Assembly: GCF_023221775.1 (NCBI RefSeq)
Contig: NZ_JAKUDS010000002.1
Coordinates: forward strand, 62,001-126,000
Direction of reading: 5' to 3'
Source of the DNA: Enterococcus cecorum
GTDB lineage: Bacteria; Bacillota; Bacilli; Lactobacillales; Enterococcaceae
Length of the DNA: 64,000 bases
Position numbers and translations under genes: made by a program. Below the pieces are notes generated by a model, which worked only from the letters and a program-made list of their open reading frames with translations, did not search any database and was not told the DNA's origin. Of this stretch, positions 55,284-64,000 are shown piece by piece; the first letter of the stretch is position 1, and every line of letters begins with the position of its first letter.

Positions 55284-56663
55284 GTGAATTTACCTCAAGC
55301 TTTTATCGATAAATATCAGCACTTACTTGGTGACGAAGCTGATGCGTTTTTGACAGCTTTAAATCAAGAAGAAGTGCAAAAAGGATTTCGTCTCAACCCA
55401 TTAAAGCCACACGCTAAAGAAATGTTGTCCAAGTTTGATGATAGAAACTTACCCCAAGCACCTTTTGCAAATGATGGCTACGTAGGTGAAATCAGCGGAA
55501 AATCTATTTTACATCAAGCAGGCTATGTATACTCTCAAGAAATTAGCGCAATGATTGTTGCCAGTGTCGCAGATGTTCAGCCTGGTGAGCGTGTATTAGA
55601 TTTATGTGCAGCCCCTGGTGGAAAATCGACACAGCTCGCTGCAAGTTTAGCCAATCAAGGTTTATTAGTGGCGAATGAAATCTATCCAAAGCGAGCGAAA
55701 ATTTTAGCTGAAAACTTAGAACGTTGGGGTGCCCAAAATACGGTGGTCACGAATCACGCACCAGCCGAATTGGTTGACTTTTTTCCACAATTTTTTGATA
55801 CGATTGTGGTTGATGCGCCATGTTCAGGTGAAGGCATGTTTCGTAAAGATGAAGAAGCCATCCAACAATGGCAAGCGGATACCCCAGAAATGTGTGCCAC
55901 ACGTCAAAAAGAAATCTTGGACGCAGCGGTACGGATGTTAAAGAAAGACGGCATGCTCGTTTATTCGACTTGTACCTTTGCACCAGAAGAAAATGAAGAA
56001 ATGGTTAGCTTCTTGGTAGAAAATTATCCATTTGAAATTGTGCCATTATCGATTGCAGGGACCTCACCTGGTCGTAGTGAGTGGGGAAGTGTAGCTCATT
56101 TAGAAGATACAGTGCGGATTTGGCCACATTTAAATGAGGGTGAAGGACATTTTGTGGCGAAATTACGCTTAAAAGAAGCAATTATTTCCGATGACATACC
56201 TAAACAAAAGGCAAAAAAAGCCAAAAAAGGGAAGAATGTGTCAAATGATGGTTTGAATAAAGAACAGCAAAAAGTGATGCAAGATTTTACCAAGCACTGG
56301 CCCCTACCTTTTGAGGGTAAGCTAGTTACTTTTAAGGATAATTTGTGGCTTTTACCGCAAGAGATGATAAGCTTAGAAAAATTAAAAGTACTTAAACCAG
56401 GTTTGCAATTAGGGGTATTTAAGAAAAATCGTTTTGAGCCAGCATTTTCTTGGACGATGGCGATTGAGGATGTTTCGGCTTACCCTAGTTGTCAGATTAC
56501 TTTGGAAGATTGGCAACATTATGTGCGTGGCGAAACTATTCTCAAAGAAGGAAACCAAGGTTGGGTCGTACTAGTTGTTGATCAAATCCCTGTAGGACTA
56601 GGCAAACAAGTCCAAGGAGTCATTAAAAATTTCTATCCTAAGGGCTTACGTTTTCAACCATAA
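55284..56663 (+). CDS. rsmF: RsmF-type rRNA (cytosine-C5) methyltransferase
   Basis: 459 residues of the NOL1/NOP2/Sun family. SAM motif D-L-C-A-A-P-G-G-K-S-T, catalytic Cys motifs D-A-P-C-S-G-E-G-M-F and S-T-C-T-F-A-P-E-E-N-E. The C-terminal third (from about 320, after a K-rich linker) is the RsmF-specific RNA-binding region. GTG start after AAGGAG. Exact target base inferred from family only. Confidence 0.9.
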   Translation: MNLPQAFIDKYQHLLGDEADAFLTALNQEEVQKGFRLNPLKPHAKEMLSKFDDRNLPQAPFANDGYVGEISGKSILHQAGYVYSQEISAMIVASVADVQPGERVLDLCAAPGGKSTQLAASLANQGLLVANEIYPKRAKILAENLERWGAQNTVVTNHAPAELVDFFPQFFDTIVVDAPCSGEGMFRKDEEAIQQWQADTPEMCATRQKEILDAAVRMLKKDGMLVYSTCTFAPEENEEMVSFLVENYPFEIVPLSIAGTSPGRSEWGSVAHLEDTVRIWPHLNEGEGHFVAKLRLKEAIISDDIPKQKAKKAKKGKNVSNDGLNKEQQKVMQDFTKHWPLPFEGKLVTFKDNLWLLPQEMISLEKLKVLKPGLQLGVFKKNRFEPAFSWTMAIEDVSAYPSCQITLEDWQHYVRGETILKEGNQGWVVLVVDQIPVGLGKQVQGVIKNFYPKGLRFQP

Positions 56664-56667
56664 ATTG

Positions 56668-56705
56668 AGCAACTCTCCAAAAATTAGCGGAGAGTTTGCT
56701 TTTAA
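56668..56705 (+). terminator. Terminator after rsmF
   Basis: GCAA-CTCTCC with GGAGAG-TTTGC, then TTTTA. Confidence 0.8.
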
Positions 56706-56768
56706 ACTAAAATTGATTGAATTGTTTGAAAAATAAAAACTATCAAGCAAATTTAAAGGAGAAATATA

Positions 56769-58115
56769 TTGGAGAAAAAATTAAGTTTTAAAGAAATATT
56801 TTTTATTGGATTAATGATTTTTTCGCTTTTCTTTGGAGCGGGAAATCTGATTTTTCCGGCAGAATTAGGAGCTAAAGCCGGTGAATCAGTCTTTGCAGCG
56901 ATGGGCGGATTTTTAATTACGGGTATTGGTTTACCGACGATAGGCTTATTATCGCTCGCTTTTGTCAGTAAAAAAGGACAACCTGAAGATATTGCCATCA
57001 AGGTACATCCAATTTTTGCCTTATTATTAACTTGCGTGACGTATTTAGCGATAGGGCCACTATTTGCTGCACCGCGAACAGGACTGGTTTCCTTTGAGAT
57101 AGCGGTCGTGCCGTTTTTACCTAGTGGACCCAAAGCCTTGTTTCTATTCTTATTTAGCATTCTCTTTTTCGGAATTGTTTATTATTTAGCGCTTTATCCG
57201 AATCATTTTGTGGATCGTTTTGGTAAATTAATTACGCCATTTTTATTAGTGATATTAGGATTATTTATTGTCACTAGCTTTTTGCATCCAATTGCCAATG
57301 AAGCCATGCCAAGTGGAAAATATGCGACTTTGCCTTTTGCCACAGGACTTAAACAAGGTTATTTGACGATGGATACGATTGTTTCGGTCATTTTTGCCAC
57401 ATTAATCATGAATGCGACCAAAGCAATGGGAATCAAGAGTGCCAAACAAACGCGGATGATTATCTTAAAAGCTGGCTTAGTATCAGCAACTTGTTTAGGA
57501 ATCATTTATTCCGGGATTGCGATGATTGGTGCAACAAGTGGAATGAGTCAACACGTCAATGGTGCAGTGATTTTGTCAGCGATTAGTCATCATTATTTTG
57601 GCAACTTTGGAAACATTTTATTTGGAGTGGTAGTATTATTGGCCTGTCTACCTACAGCATCAGGCGTATTAACTGCTTGTTCTTGGTATTTTAATCGTTT
57701 ATTCCCACAGGTGAGCTATAAGCAATTCCTGACTGCTTTTACTTTATTTAGTGCTGTTGTCGCAAACATCGGCTTAGATCAACTAATAAAAGTCTCCATT
57801 CCAGTCTTAAATTTCATTTATCCGATTATGATTGTGTTGATTTTGCTCGGATTTTTAAGTAAAGTCATCCATTGTAATCAAGAAATGTATGTGGGTGCTG
57901 TATTACTCACTTCGATTATCGGTTTAAATGACGCCTTTAAAGCGATAAACCCTCATTTTGATTTTTTGAGTTGGCTTGCTTTACCATTGAGCAATCTTGG
58001 TTTTAGTTGGGTCGTGCCAGCAGTACTTGGCGGCTTGCTCGGATTTCTTTATAGCAAGTGGCATCAACGTAAAACACCTGTTTACCAGCAAGCAAAGCAA
58101 TCGATAAATAATTAA
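56769..58115 (+). CDS. brnQ: Branched-chain amino acid transporter BrnQ (second copy)
   Basis: 448 residues, about 12 spans, opening M-E-K-K-L-S-F-K-E-I-F and F-F-G-A-G-N-L-I-F-P-A-E. TTG start after AAAGGAG. Same family as the gene at 47928 on the other strand but with many substitutions and different loops, so an old paralogue rather than a recent copy. Its own terminator follows. Confidence 0.94.
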   Translation: MEKKLSFKEIFFIGLMIFSLFFGAGNLIFPAELGAKAGESVFAAMGGFLITGIGLPTIGLLSLAFVSKKGQPEDIAIKVHPIFALLLTCVTYLAIGPLFAAPRTGLVSFEIAVVPFLPSGPKALFLFLFSILFFGIVYYLALYPNHFVDRFGKLITPFLLVILGLFIVTSFLHPIANEAMPSGKYATLPFATGLKQGYLTMDTIVSVIFATLIMNATKAMGIKSAKQTRMIILKAGLVSATCLGIIYSGIAMIGATSGMSQHVNGAVILSAISHHYFGNFGNILFGVVVLLACLPTASGVLTACSWYFNRLFPQVSYKQFLTAFTLFSAVVANIGLDQLIKVSIPVLNFIYPIMIVLILLGFLSKVIHCNQEMYVGAVLLTSIIGLNDAFKAINPHFDFLSWLALPLSNLGFSWVVPAVLGGLLGFLYSKWHQRKTPVYQQAKQSINN

Positions 58116-58137
58116 TTCTGAAGGAAATGGTTAAATG

Positions 58138-58177
58138 AAAAAAGCGGAGATCACAATCAAAGTGACCTCCGCTTTTT
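58138..58177. terminator. Bidirectional terminator
   Basis: AAAAAGCGGAG with CTCCGCTTTTT, extended by TCAC/GTGA, between convergent brnQ and usp. Confidence 0.9.
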
Positions 58178-58193
58178 GTACGGTATCTATTCA

Positions 58194-58670
58194 TTATTTT
58201 TCTTCATCGTCTTCTGGTACTTTATTATCTAAGTCTGTCCGTACAATTAAGACATCACAAATTGCATGACGGATAACATATTCAGATACAGAACCGATAA
58301 ATAAACGTTCAACAGCATTTAAACCAGTCGCACCTAGCATGATTAAATCTACTTTTTCGCTTTCAGGTAATTCTTTGGCAATCACTGATTTAGGTGAACC
58401 GTATTCAATGATGGTTTTGACCTTATTGACGCCTGATTCGCTAGCAAGTTTTTGATAGTCTGCTAAGGTTTGTTTAGCCATTTCACTTGCTTGTTCCATC
58501 ATCATACCATCTAAAGAAGAAATGGTTTGGAAAGCACGAGTATCAATGACATGGACTAATAACAATTCAGAATCATTCCGTCGTGCAACGTTCACCGCCT
58601 TTTGAAATGCCAACTCTGCCTCTTTGGAACCATCTACAGCGACCATAATTTTTTTATATTCTTGCAACAT
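58194..58670 (-). CDS. Universal stress protein UspA family (second copy)
   Basis: 158 residues. Opens I-M-V-A-V-D-G-S-K-E-A and carries the ATP signature L-G-A-T-G-x9-G-S as L-G-A-T-G-L-N...F-I-G-S-V. The acidic tail (P-E-D-D-E-E-K) is unlike the first copy. The ATG at 58670 follows GAGAGG; the upstream frame is not coding. In this family group the gene often neighbours 6S RNA and rarA, as here. Confidence 0.92.
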   Translation of the reverse strand: MLQEYKKIMVAVDGSKEAELAFQKAVNVARRNDSELLLVHVIDTRAFQTISSLDGMMMEQASEMAKQTLADYQKLASESGVNKVKTIIEYGSPKSVIAKELPESEKVDLIMLGATGLNAVERLFIGSVSEYVIRHAICDVLIVRTDLDNKVPEDDEEK

Positions 58671-58737
58671 AAGAATCATCCTCTCTGTTATATCTATATT
58701 CATTTTATTACAAAAAACAAGATTTGTCACAAATTTT

Positions 58738-59019
58738 CTATGATATTTTTAAGTTTTTTGCTAAAAAGAAAGAGAAAATTCCACTTAATATAAAAACGGC
58801 GATAATAAAACAAATGATAAAGAAACGATCATTCATAAAGGTACAGATAACTCCTAGAATACCGCCAATGATGAAAAATTTTCCGTAATCGCTTAAAACA
58901 GAAGCCAAGTCATCTTTGGAACTTAAAAATTGTAGTACTACATTTGTTTTAAAGACTAAGAAATAACCAATCACTAATAAGAGTAGGGCCATGATAAATA
59001 ATAATAGTTGGATCAACAT
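58738..59019 (-). CDS. Small membrane protein, function unknown
   Basis: 93 residues with three hydrophobic spans (about 3-22, 46-64, 67-88). No motif recognised. The ATG at 59019 follows GAAAGGA. It lies between the stress protein and the 6S-like RNA, on the same strand as both. Confidence 0.7.
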   Translation of the reverse strand: MLIQLLLFIMALLLLVIGYFLVFKTNVVLQFLSSKDDLASVLSDYGKFFIIGGILGVICTFMNDRFFIICFIIAVFILSGIFSFFLAKNLKIS

Positions 59020-59081
59020 GCTTTTGCTTCCTTTCAAGATTGCTATTTTAAACACAATTTTATTATACTCAATTTTGACAA

Positions 59082-59328
59082 GAAAAAAAGCCCGACTAAA
59101 AAGCCAGGCTCAACCTATATTGGTTAATGTGGGTACTATCCGTAGATGCCGTTTTTTATCCCGAGGTATTGATCCCGCAAACTAGCAGGTGGGCTCTTCT
59201 ATCTATTTTTTGAACTACCAAAGGAAAAGGCTTGTTACCCAAATAGATTCAATTAGATCCCAATAAATCAATAACAATGTTCGGTCAACACACTAAAGGG
59301 AGAATTCGCACATCACAGATTTCCCATA
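59082..59328 (-). ncRNA. ssrS: 6S-like regulatory RNA
   Basis: About 245 nt between a strong promoter and an intrinsic terminator, with no coding frame. It folds by hand into one long rod. The end stem ATGGG/ACCCAT-like plus ATCTGTGATG with CATC-TACGGAT is followed by a large open bubble. Then come inner stems TATTGAT/ATCAATA, TGGG-TCT/AGA-CCCA and apical ATCTATTT/AAATAGAT. A rod with a central bubble beside rarA is the usual picture of Firmicute 6S RNA, which binds sigma-A RNA polymerase. The family call rests on shape and neighbourhood. Confidence 0.7.
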
Positions 59329-59333
59329 ACTAA

Positions 59334-59362
59334 TACTAGCATAGTTTTTCAAAGAGTGCAAG
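59334..59362 (-). promoter_or_regulatory. Promoter of the 6S-like RNA
   Basis: Leftward TTGCAC (plus 59357-59362), 17-bp spacer, TAGTAT (plus 59334-59339). Confidence 0.8.
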
Positions 59363-59421
59363 TTAAATCCCTTAAAATTGACAACGTTTTCTGAAGGTGG
59401 GTATCTTGGGAAATAGATAAC

Positions 59422-60699
59422 TTATTCACGGTGCTTCCAGTCTTGGATTTGTTGATATCTCATGGCTAGAGCTTTTTCGTATTTACCGCTTGTTTTTGGC
59501 TGATAGTAGTGACGATTGACAAGATTGTTTGGCAAGTACTGTTGATTGACCCATTGATTGGGATAGTCGTGTGGATACTTATAGTCTACGCCACGATTTA
59601 ATTGTTTTGCACCTTTGTAGTGGCTATCACGCAAATGATCGGGTACATTGCCTGCTTTACCACTTCTAACATCGGCTAAAGCTGCATCAATGGCGCTAAT
59701 GGCTGAATTGGATTTAGGGGATAGACATAAATCAATCACGGCATTTGCTAGTGGAATTCGCGCCTCAGGAAATCCTAGTTTTTCAGCAGCTTGGATGGCA
59801 GAAACGCTACGGGCAGCGGCTTGCGGATTGGCTAGGCCTACATCTTCATAGCCAATCACCATTAGGCGGCGACAAATAATAGGTAAATCTCCCGCTTCGA
59901 TTAAACGGGCTAAATAATGTAGTGCCGCATCCACATCACTACCTCGGATGGATTTTTGTAAGGCAGAAATGACATCATAGTGGGCATCTCCATCTTTATC
60001 ATGGGTCAATGCTTTCTTTTGTAGGCAAGACTCAATAATCTCTAAGGTAATTTCAATATTTCCTGTAGCTTCATTGATAGGTGTGGATTTAACGGCTAAT
60101 TCTAAACCATTTAAAGCGCTTCTTAAATCACCGTTAGTTACACGCGATAGGTGGAGTCGAGCATTTTCATCTAAATGGACTGGATATTCGCCCAATCCTT
60201 TTTCGGTATCTGCTAATGCGCGGTCAATCGCTGCTAAAATATCTTCTTGGGTTAATGGCTTTAACTCAAAGATTTGACAGCGACTACGAATAGCAGGATT
60301 GATGGAAATATAAGGATTTTCAGTTGTTGCACCAATCATAATAATGCGGCCATTTTCGAGATGAGGCAATAGGAAGTCCTGCTTGGTTTTATCTAAGCGG
60401 TGAATTTCATCTAAAAGTAAAATTACTGTACCACTCATTTTGGCTTCTTCTGCAACAATTTGTAAATCTTTTTTGCTGTCAGTTGCGGCATTAAGCATTC
60501 GAAAGGCATATTTGGTTGTGCCGGCGATGGCAGAGGCAATACTTGTTTTCCCTGTGCCTGGTGGTCCATATAAAATCATAGAGGATAGCATTTTAGCTGT
60601 AATCATTCGGTCAATAATTTGTCCTGGACCCACAAGATGCTTTTGCCCAACGACTTCGGATAATTGAGTGGGGCGCATGCGATAAGCTAATGGTTTCAT
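59422..60699 (-). CDS. rarA: Replication-associated recombination protein A (AAA+)
   Basis: 425 residues of the RarA/MgsA/Mgs1 family. Walker A G-P-P-G-T-G-K-T-S, Walker B L-L-D-E-I-H-R, sensor G-A-T-T-E-N-P, and the C-terminal tetramerisation region. Acts at stalled replication forks. The ATG at 60699 follows GAGAGG; two upstream Met codons overlap or precede the ribosome site. Confidence 0.95.
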   Translation of the reverse strand: MKPLAYRMRPTQLSEVVGQKHLVGPGQIIDRMITAKMLSSMILYGPPGTGKTSIASAIAGTTKYAFRMLNAATDSKKDLQIVAEEAKMSGTVILLLDEIHRLDKTKQDFLLPHLENGRIIMIGATTENPYISINPAIRSRCQIFELKPLTQEDILAAIDRALADTEKGLGEYPVHLDENARLHLSRVTNGDLRSALNGLELAVKSTPINEATGNIEITLEIIESCLQKKALTHDKDGDAHYDVISALQKSIRGSDVDAALHYLARLIEAGDLPIICRRLMVIGYEDVGLANPQAAARSVSAIQAAEKLGFPEARIPLANAVIDLCLSPKSNSAISAIDAALADVRSGKAGNVPDHLRDSHYKGAKQLNRGVDYKYPHDYPNQWVNQQYLPNNLVNRHYYQPKTSGKYEKALAMRYQQIQDWKHRE

Positions 60700-60870
60700 A
60701 CGGTACATCCTCTCTATCAAAAAAATTCTTTGCTTACATAGTATAGCATTATCCGCGCAAAATAAGCTAGTTGAAACATTTTTAGCCAAATGATGGTTTT
60801 TTGCTATGATTTAGTAAAAGAATTGTGTATGATGAAAGTAATGAAAAACACAAAGAAAAGAGGGAAATAG

Positions 60871-61326
60871 GTGGCCAAAGAAGATATTTTAACTTTTTTA
60901 GACCAACAAATTGATCAAAAAATGACTGATTATGATGTCGCGCTGGATTGGAATACCAAAAACCATACTATCGAAATCATTTTTCGTCTATATTTAGCCA
61001 GCAATGCAGAACTGGCTGGTGAAGAGGACATCGAGGCCATTGAATTTGAAGATGGGATTTTACTTTACACTGAAAAATCTCAATTTGATGCAAATGATTA
61101 CTTATATACGATGCCTTTTGACCGTAAAAAAGGTATTGAAAGTACGACTTTAGCAGGTCTTGTTACGTATTTAAATGAAGTGTTAGACCAAGGCATGTCT
61201 GATATTTTTGACTTTTTAGAAGATGAAGATGCTGAAGTGTTTGAATTGACTTTTGATGAAGCAAGACTGCAAGAAATTATTGCAAATGAAGAATCTGCCC
61301 GTTGGATTCCTTATCCAAAGTTTTAA
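60871..61326 (+). CDS. DUF3013 family protein
   Basis: 151 residues, strongly acidic (E/D-rich patches in the middle and near the end), closing R-W-I-P-Y-P-K-F. Matches the DUF3013 family of lactic acid bacteria, usually just upstream of prmA as here. Role unknown. GTG start after AGAGGGA; 12 bp before prmA, so likely one operon. Confidence 0.85.
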   Translation: MAKEDILTFLDQQIDQKMTDYDVALDWNTKNHTIEIIFRLYLASNAELAGEEDIEAIEFEDGILLYTEKSQFDANDYLYTMPFDRKKGIESTTLAGLVTYLNEVLDQGMSDIFDFLEDEDAEVFELTFDEARLQEIIANEESARWIPYPKF

Positions 61327-61338
61327 GAAGGTGAAAAG

Positions 61339-62289
61339 ATGAAGTGGAATGAAGTAAAAGTCACAACAGAAAGTGAAGCAATTGAAGCAGTGTCTAATAT
61401 CCTAATGGAAGCCGGTGCCAGTGGCGTGATGATTGAAGATAGTTTAGATATCGAAAATTATAAAACGGATGCCTATGGAGAATTATTAGATAAAGAAAAT
61501 TATGAAATGATTAAAGAAGGGGCTATTGTTACGGCTTATTTTCCTGAAACGACCTTCTTGCCTGAAATTATGCCGACAATACAAGCGAGAATTGCCCAAT
61601 TAGCCGAGTTTGGTTTAGCAATCGGCAAAAATGAAGTTGAAATTTCTGAAGTCTCTGAGGAAAATTGGGCGACGGCATGGAAAAAATATTATCATCCCGT
61701 GCAAATTAGTCGCTTTTTGACCATTGTCCCAAGCTGGCAAGAATATCAGGCGACTCATCCAGAAGAAAAGATTATCACCTTAGATCCAGGAATGGCCTTT
61801 GGTACAGGAACACATCCGACGACTCGCCTTACATTACAAGCTTTAGAAGTGACCCTACATGGAGATGAAACGGTGCTGGATGTAGGTACTGGCTCAGGCG
61901 TATTAAGTATTGCTAGTAAATATTTAGGGGCTAAAGAAGTTCATGCGTTTGATTTGGATGAAGTAGCGGTTCGAGCGGCTAAAGAAAATATGGACTTAAA
62001 CCCTATCGCTAGTGATGTTAAGGTAAGTGCCAATGATTTACTAAAAGGGATTGAAACACAAGCAGATGTCATCGTGGCTAACATTTTAGCAGATATTATT
62101 GTCTTGATGTTAGAAGATGCCTATCGTTTGCTAAAAGATACTGGACATCTAATTATCTCGGGGATTATCGAAGCTAAACGTGAAATGGTCTTAGCCGCAT
62201 GTGCCAAGGCAGGTTTTGTCGTGGAACAACAATTCAACCAAAGAGATTGGTATGCGATAATTTTGAAAAAAGACTTGGGTGAAGAGTGA
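61339..62289 (+). CDS. prmA: Ribosomal protein L11 methyltransferase
   Basis: Trimethylates L11. 316 residues: N-terminal L11-binding domain, then a Rossmann fold with L-D-V-G-T-G-S-G-V-L-S and V-I-V-A-N-I-L-A. AAGGTGAAAAG precedes the ATG. Its stop overlaps the rsmE start by one base. Confidence 0.95.
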   Translation: MKWNEVKVTTESEAIEAVSNILMEAGASGVMIEDSLDIENYKTDAYGELLDKENYEMIKEGAIVTAYFPETTFLPEIMPTIQARIAQLAEFGLAIGKNEVEISEVSEENWATAWKKYYHPVQISRFLTIVPSWQEYQATHPEEKIITLDPGMAFGTGTHPTTRLTLQALEVTLHGDETVLDVGTGSGVLSIASKYLGAKEVHAFDLDEVAVRAAKENMDLNPIASDVKVSANDLLKGIETQADVIVANILADIIVLMLEDAYRLLKDTGHLIISGIIEAKREMVLAACAKAGFVVEQQFNQRDWYAIILKKDLGEE

Positions 62290-63038
62290 TGCAGCGCTAT
62301 TTTTTCGATTATCCTTATAGAGAACAAGCAACATATGAAGCAACTCATGACATGTATCATCATATGGTTCATGTGATGCGAATGAAAGTGGGTAGTCAAG
62401 TTTATCTAGCTTTTACCGACCAACAAGTCATCATTGCACAAATTAGTGAAATCACCCCAGATACTTTGACTTTGGTGGAAGTAGCTAAAGAAGAACAAGC
62501 AAAAGAATTACCTATTCACATTACGATTGCGAGTGGTTATCCTAAAGGTGATAAATTGGAGTGGATTGTGCAAAAAGCTACAGAACTCGGTATGGCAGAG
62601 TTTGTTGGTTTTCCTGCAGCAAGTTCTGTTGTGAAATGGAACGATAAGAAGCTTGCTAAAAAACAAGAAAGGCTTATGAAAATAGCCCAGGAGGCAGCCG
62701 AACAATCACATCGGCAACTCGTTCCTGAAGTACATTTGTTAGAAAATTTTACAGACTTGTTAAAACTTGCGCAAGAATATGATAACATAGTAGTAGCTTA
62801 TGAAGAATCTGCCAAGCAAGGGGAAGCCAGTCAATTAGTCCAGGTTTTCAACCAAATACCCGTTAATGGGCGACTATTAGCAATTTTTGGCCCAGAAGGC
62901 GGGATTACACCAGCTGAGATTGAACAACTACAGGCAATTGGCGCTAAATGTTGCGGATTAGGGCCAAGAATTTTGCGCACGGAAACTGCCCCTTTATATC
63001 TTCTTGCAAGCAGTAGTTTTTTCTTTGAGCTTAATTAA
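62289..63038 (+). CDS. rsmE: 16S rRNA (uracil-1498-N3)-methyltransferase
   Basis: 249 residues, SPOUT class. N-terminal PUA-like region (M-Q-R-Y-F-F) and the C-terminal knot with I-F-G-P-E-G-G-I-T and L-G-P-R-I-L-R-T-E-T-A. ATG at 62289 in a TGATG overlap with prmA. Confidence 0.95.
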   Translation: MQRYFFDYPYREQATYEATHDMYHHMVHVMRMKVGSQVYLAFTDQQVIIAQISEITPDTLTLVEVAKEEQAKELPIHITIASGYPKGDKLEWIVQKATELGMAEFVGFPAASSVVKWNDKKLAKKQERLMKIAQEAAEQSHRQLVPEVHLLENFTDLLKLAQEYDNIVVAYEESAKQGEASQLVQVFNQIPVNGRLLAIFGPEGGITPAEIEQLQAIGAKCCGLGPRILRTETAPLYLLASSSFFFELN

Positions 63039-63058
63039 GAGAAAAGTGAGTGAATAGC

Positions 63059-63562
63059 ATGCATCAAGCAGTTGCTAAATTAGAAGCAGCACTGAAAGAA
63101 AATGAATTTGTCTCCATTCCTAATATGAATGTTGCACAAGTTCGCTACATTTATGGTTCATTAAATCTATATTATCTAAACCAAATTGTTCAAAATGAAG
63201 TAAGTCAAGCCGCACAATTTACAAATGAAGAGATGATGATTGCTTCTTCGTTTGGTGATATGGCAGTTGAAATCATTCAAATTAATCATACTTTAGGTTT
63301 ACCTTCGTTGAGTGAATATCAAATCAAAGAAACCCATTATTTTGTAAGTAGCATTTTTGAGTTGTTCGCTAGAGTGGATCAAGCCTTGAGTCGTGTCTCT
63401 ATGGCGTTATTAACGGTCGATCCTGAAAAAGGTGAGCAAATTGATCAAACTTTATTAACAGATGTGTTGGATTTAATAGCCAGTCTTGCCCATTATTGTG
63501 GTTTTTCTTTAAAAAATTCCATTGCACTGGCCGTAGATGATTTTATTAATTACTTGTTATAA
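63059..63562 (+). CDS. Conserved-looking helical protein, function unknown
   Basis: 167 residues, predicted mainly helical, no signal or membrane segments and no recognised motif. ATG at 63059 about 8 nt after a GTGAG; a GTG at 63050 would add three residues. It sits between rsmE and rel and may be the last gene of the DUF3013-prmA-rsmE operon. A terminator follows. Confidence 0.7.
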   Translation: MHQAVAKLEAALKENEFVSIPNMNVAQVRYIYGSLNLYYLNQIVQNEVSQAAQFTNEEMMIASSFGDMAVEIIQINHTLGLPSLSEYQIKETHYFVSSIFELFARVDQALSRVSMALLTVDPEKGEQIDQTLLTDVLDLIASLAHYCGFSLKNSIALAVDDFINYLL

Positions 63563-63566
63563 CGAA

Positions 63567-63612
63567 GAAGAGTATTGGATGTTTGGCGTGAAGCATTCAA
63601 TATTCTTTTTTT
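63567..63612 (+). terminator. Terminator before rel
   Basis: AGTATTG-ATG with CAT-CAATATT around a loop, then T7. Confidence 0.8.
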
Positions 63613-63671
63613 AGTAAAATGGTAAAACTCGAAAAAAAACAAGATAAAAGCGCTTGAATAGTCGTCTTTTA

Positions 63672-63701
63672 TTGTAATGAATAGAATTTTTTTGCTATAA
63701 T
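63672..63701 (+). promoter_or_regulatory. rel promoter
   Basis: TTGTAA (63672-63677), 18-bp spacer, TGC-TATAAT extended -10 (63693-63701). Confidence 0.72.
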
Positions 63702-63728
63702 AGTAGAAAATCAAGCGAGGTGAGTGAA

Positions 63729-64000
63729 ATGGCAAAAGATATCGTACTTTCAGGGCCAAGTGTGATCAAAATGGTTGCAGATTATATGAGCGAAGAAGAA
63801 ACTGCCTTTGTACAAAAAGCTTTAGATTATGCGACCAAAGCCCATGCCCAGCAATTTCGTAAATCAGGCGAGCCATACATTATTCATCCGATTCAAGTAG
63901 CCGGACTTTTAGCGGAATTACATATGGATCCCCATACCGTCGCTACAGGCTTTTTACACGATGTTGTAGAAGATACTGATGTGACTTTAGAAGATTTAGA
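63729..64000 (+). CDS. rel: (p)ppGpp synthetase/hydrolase Rel, 5' part only
   Basis: The gene runs off the window after about 90 codons. The visible part has the start of the HD hydrolase domain: H-A-Q-Q-F-R-K-S-G-E-P-Y-I-I-H-P and F-L-H-D-V-V-E-D-T, the metal-binding HD of bifunctional Rel enzymes. GAGGTGAG precedes the ATG. Synthetase, TGS and ACT domains would lie beyond the end. Confidence 0.95.
   Translation, partial: MAKDIVLSGPSVIKMVADYMSEEETAFVQKALDYATKAHAQQFRKSGEPYIIHPIQVAGLLAELHMDPHTVATGFLHDVVEDTDVTLEDL

Noticed and set aside
47928-58115. Recent duplication of brnQ
   Set aside because: The two copies share family blocks but differ widely along their length and lie in opposite orientation; they are old paralogues.
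59082-59328. T-box leader for rarA
   Set aside because: There is no AGGGTGG-type T-box core, and the RNA lies downstream of rarA and is terminated before any gene.
1-64000. CRISPR array, prophage or insertion sequence
   Set aside because: No spaced repeat array, transposase, integrase or phage structural gene was seen anywhere in the window.

Overview
The window looks like a chromosomal segment of an Enterococcus or close relative (Enterococcaceae): low-GC DNA, strong GGAGG-type ribosome sites, frequent TTG/GTG starts, and typical lactic-acid-bacterial blocks (tdk-prfA-prmC-tsaC-glyA-upp, ruvAB, murT-gatD, lytSR-lrgAB, rarA-prmA-rsmE-rel). The species cannot be fixed from sequence alone. Nearly all of it is ordinary housekeeping DNA, broken by a few accessory patches.

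Layout. 1-8.7 kb: a long-stem hairpin element, hit, a VOC protein, a serine hydrolase, manA, a universal stress protein, a frameshifted DUF4288 gene, folA, the pseudouridine pair psuK-psuG, an SRPBCC protein and a hotdog thioesterase. 8.9-9.55 kb: a small conserved gene and a probable type I toxin-antitoxin locus (28-aa holin-like peptide with a convergent antisense RNA). 9.7-17 kb: a complete menaquinone head-group operon menB-E-F-D-H-C; the nearby hotdog thioesterase may supply the missing DHNA-CoA hydrolysis. 17-25.1 kb: an orphan AMP-binding enzyme, then a foreign-looking AT-rich cassette (secreted 130-aa protein, two membrane proteins, ABC ATPase). The cassette is bracketed by two diverged ~420-bp direct copies of the AMP-gene 3' end plus the 3' end of a LacI-type regulator. 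The intact regulator and maltose phosphorylase follow.

25.4-32 kb: a HAD phosphatase, gatD/murT (lipid II amidation) and the lytS-lytR-lrgA-lrgB cell-death/lysis control locus. 32-44 kb: signal peptidase, tdk, prfA, prmC, a DnaA-box-like cluster, tsaC, an EgtU-type ABC transporter, a MerR regulator with its aldo/keto reductase target, a decayed MFS pump, glyA, a RelE/ParE-RelB pair and upp. 44-49.3 kb: tRNA-Thr(CGU), a GNAT, ruvAB, a TetR regulator, a low-Mr phosphatase, a tandem pair of unrecognised short ORFs with hairpins, and brnQ. 49.5-52.2 kb: an amino-acid ABC transporter under a clear lysine riboswitch. 52.4-58 kb: sirtuin, a maltose-acetyltransferase/chorismate-mutase fusion, NiaR, def, an RsmF-type methyltransferase and a second brnQ. 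58-64 kb: a universal stress protein, a small membrane protein, a 6S-like RNA, rarA, a DUF3013 protein, prmA, rsmE, an unknown gene and the start of rel.

The best candidates for something undescribed are the repeat-flanked secreted-protein/ABC cassette (18.5-22.0 kb) and the duplicated hairpin-short-ORF module (47.5-47.9 kb). The lysine-switched transporter, the acetyltransferase-chorismate mutase fusion and the DnaA-box-like cluster are also worth a second look. All calls are by reading alone; no database search was run.
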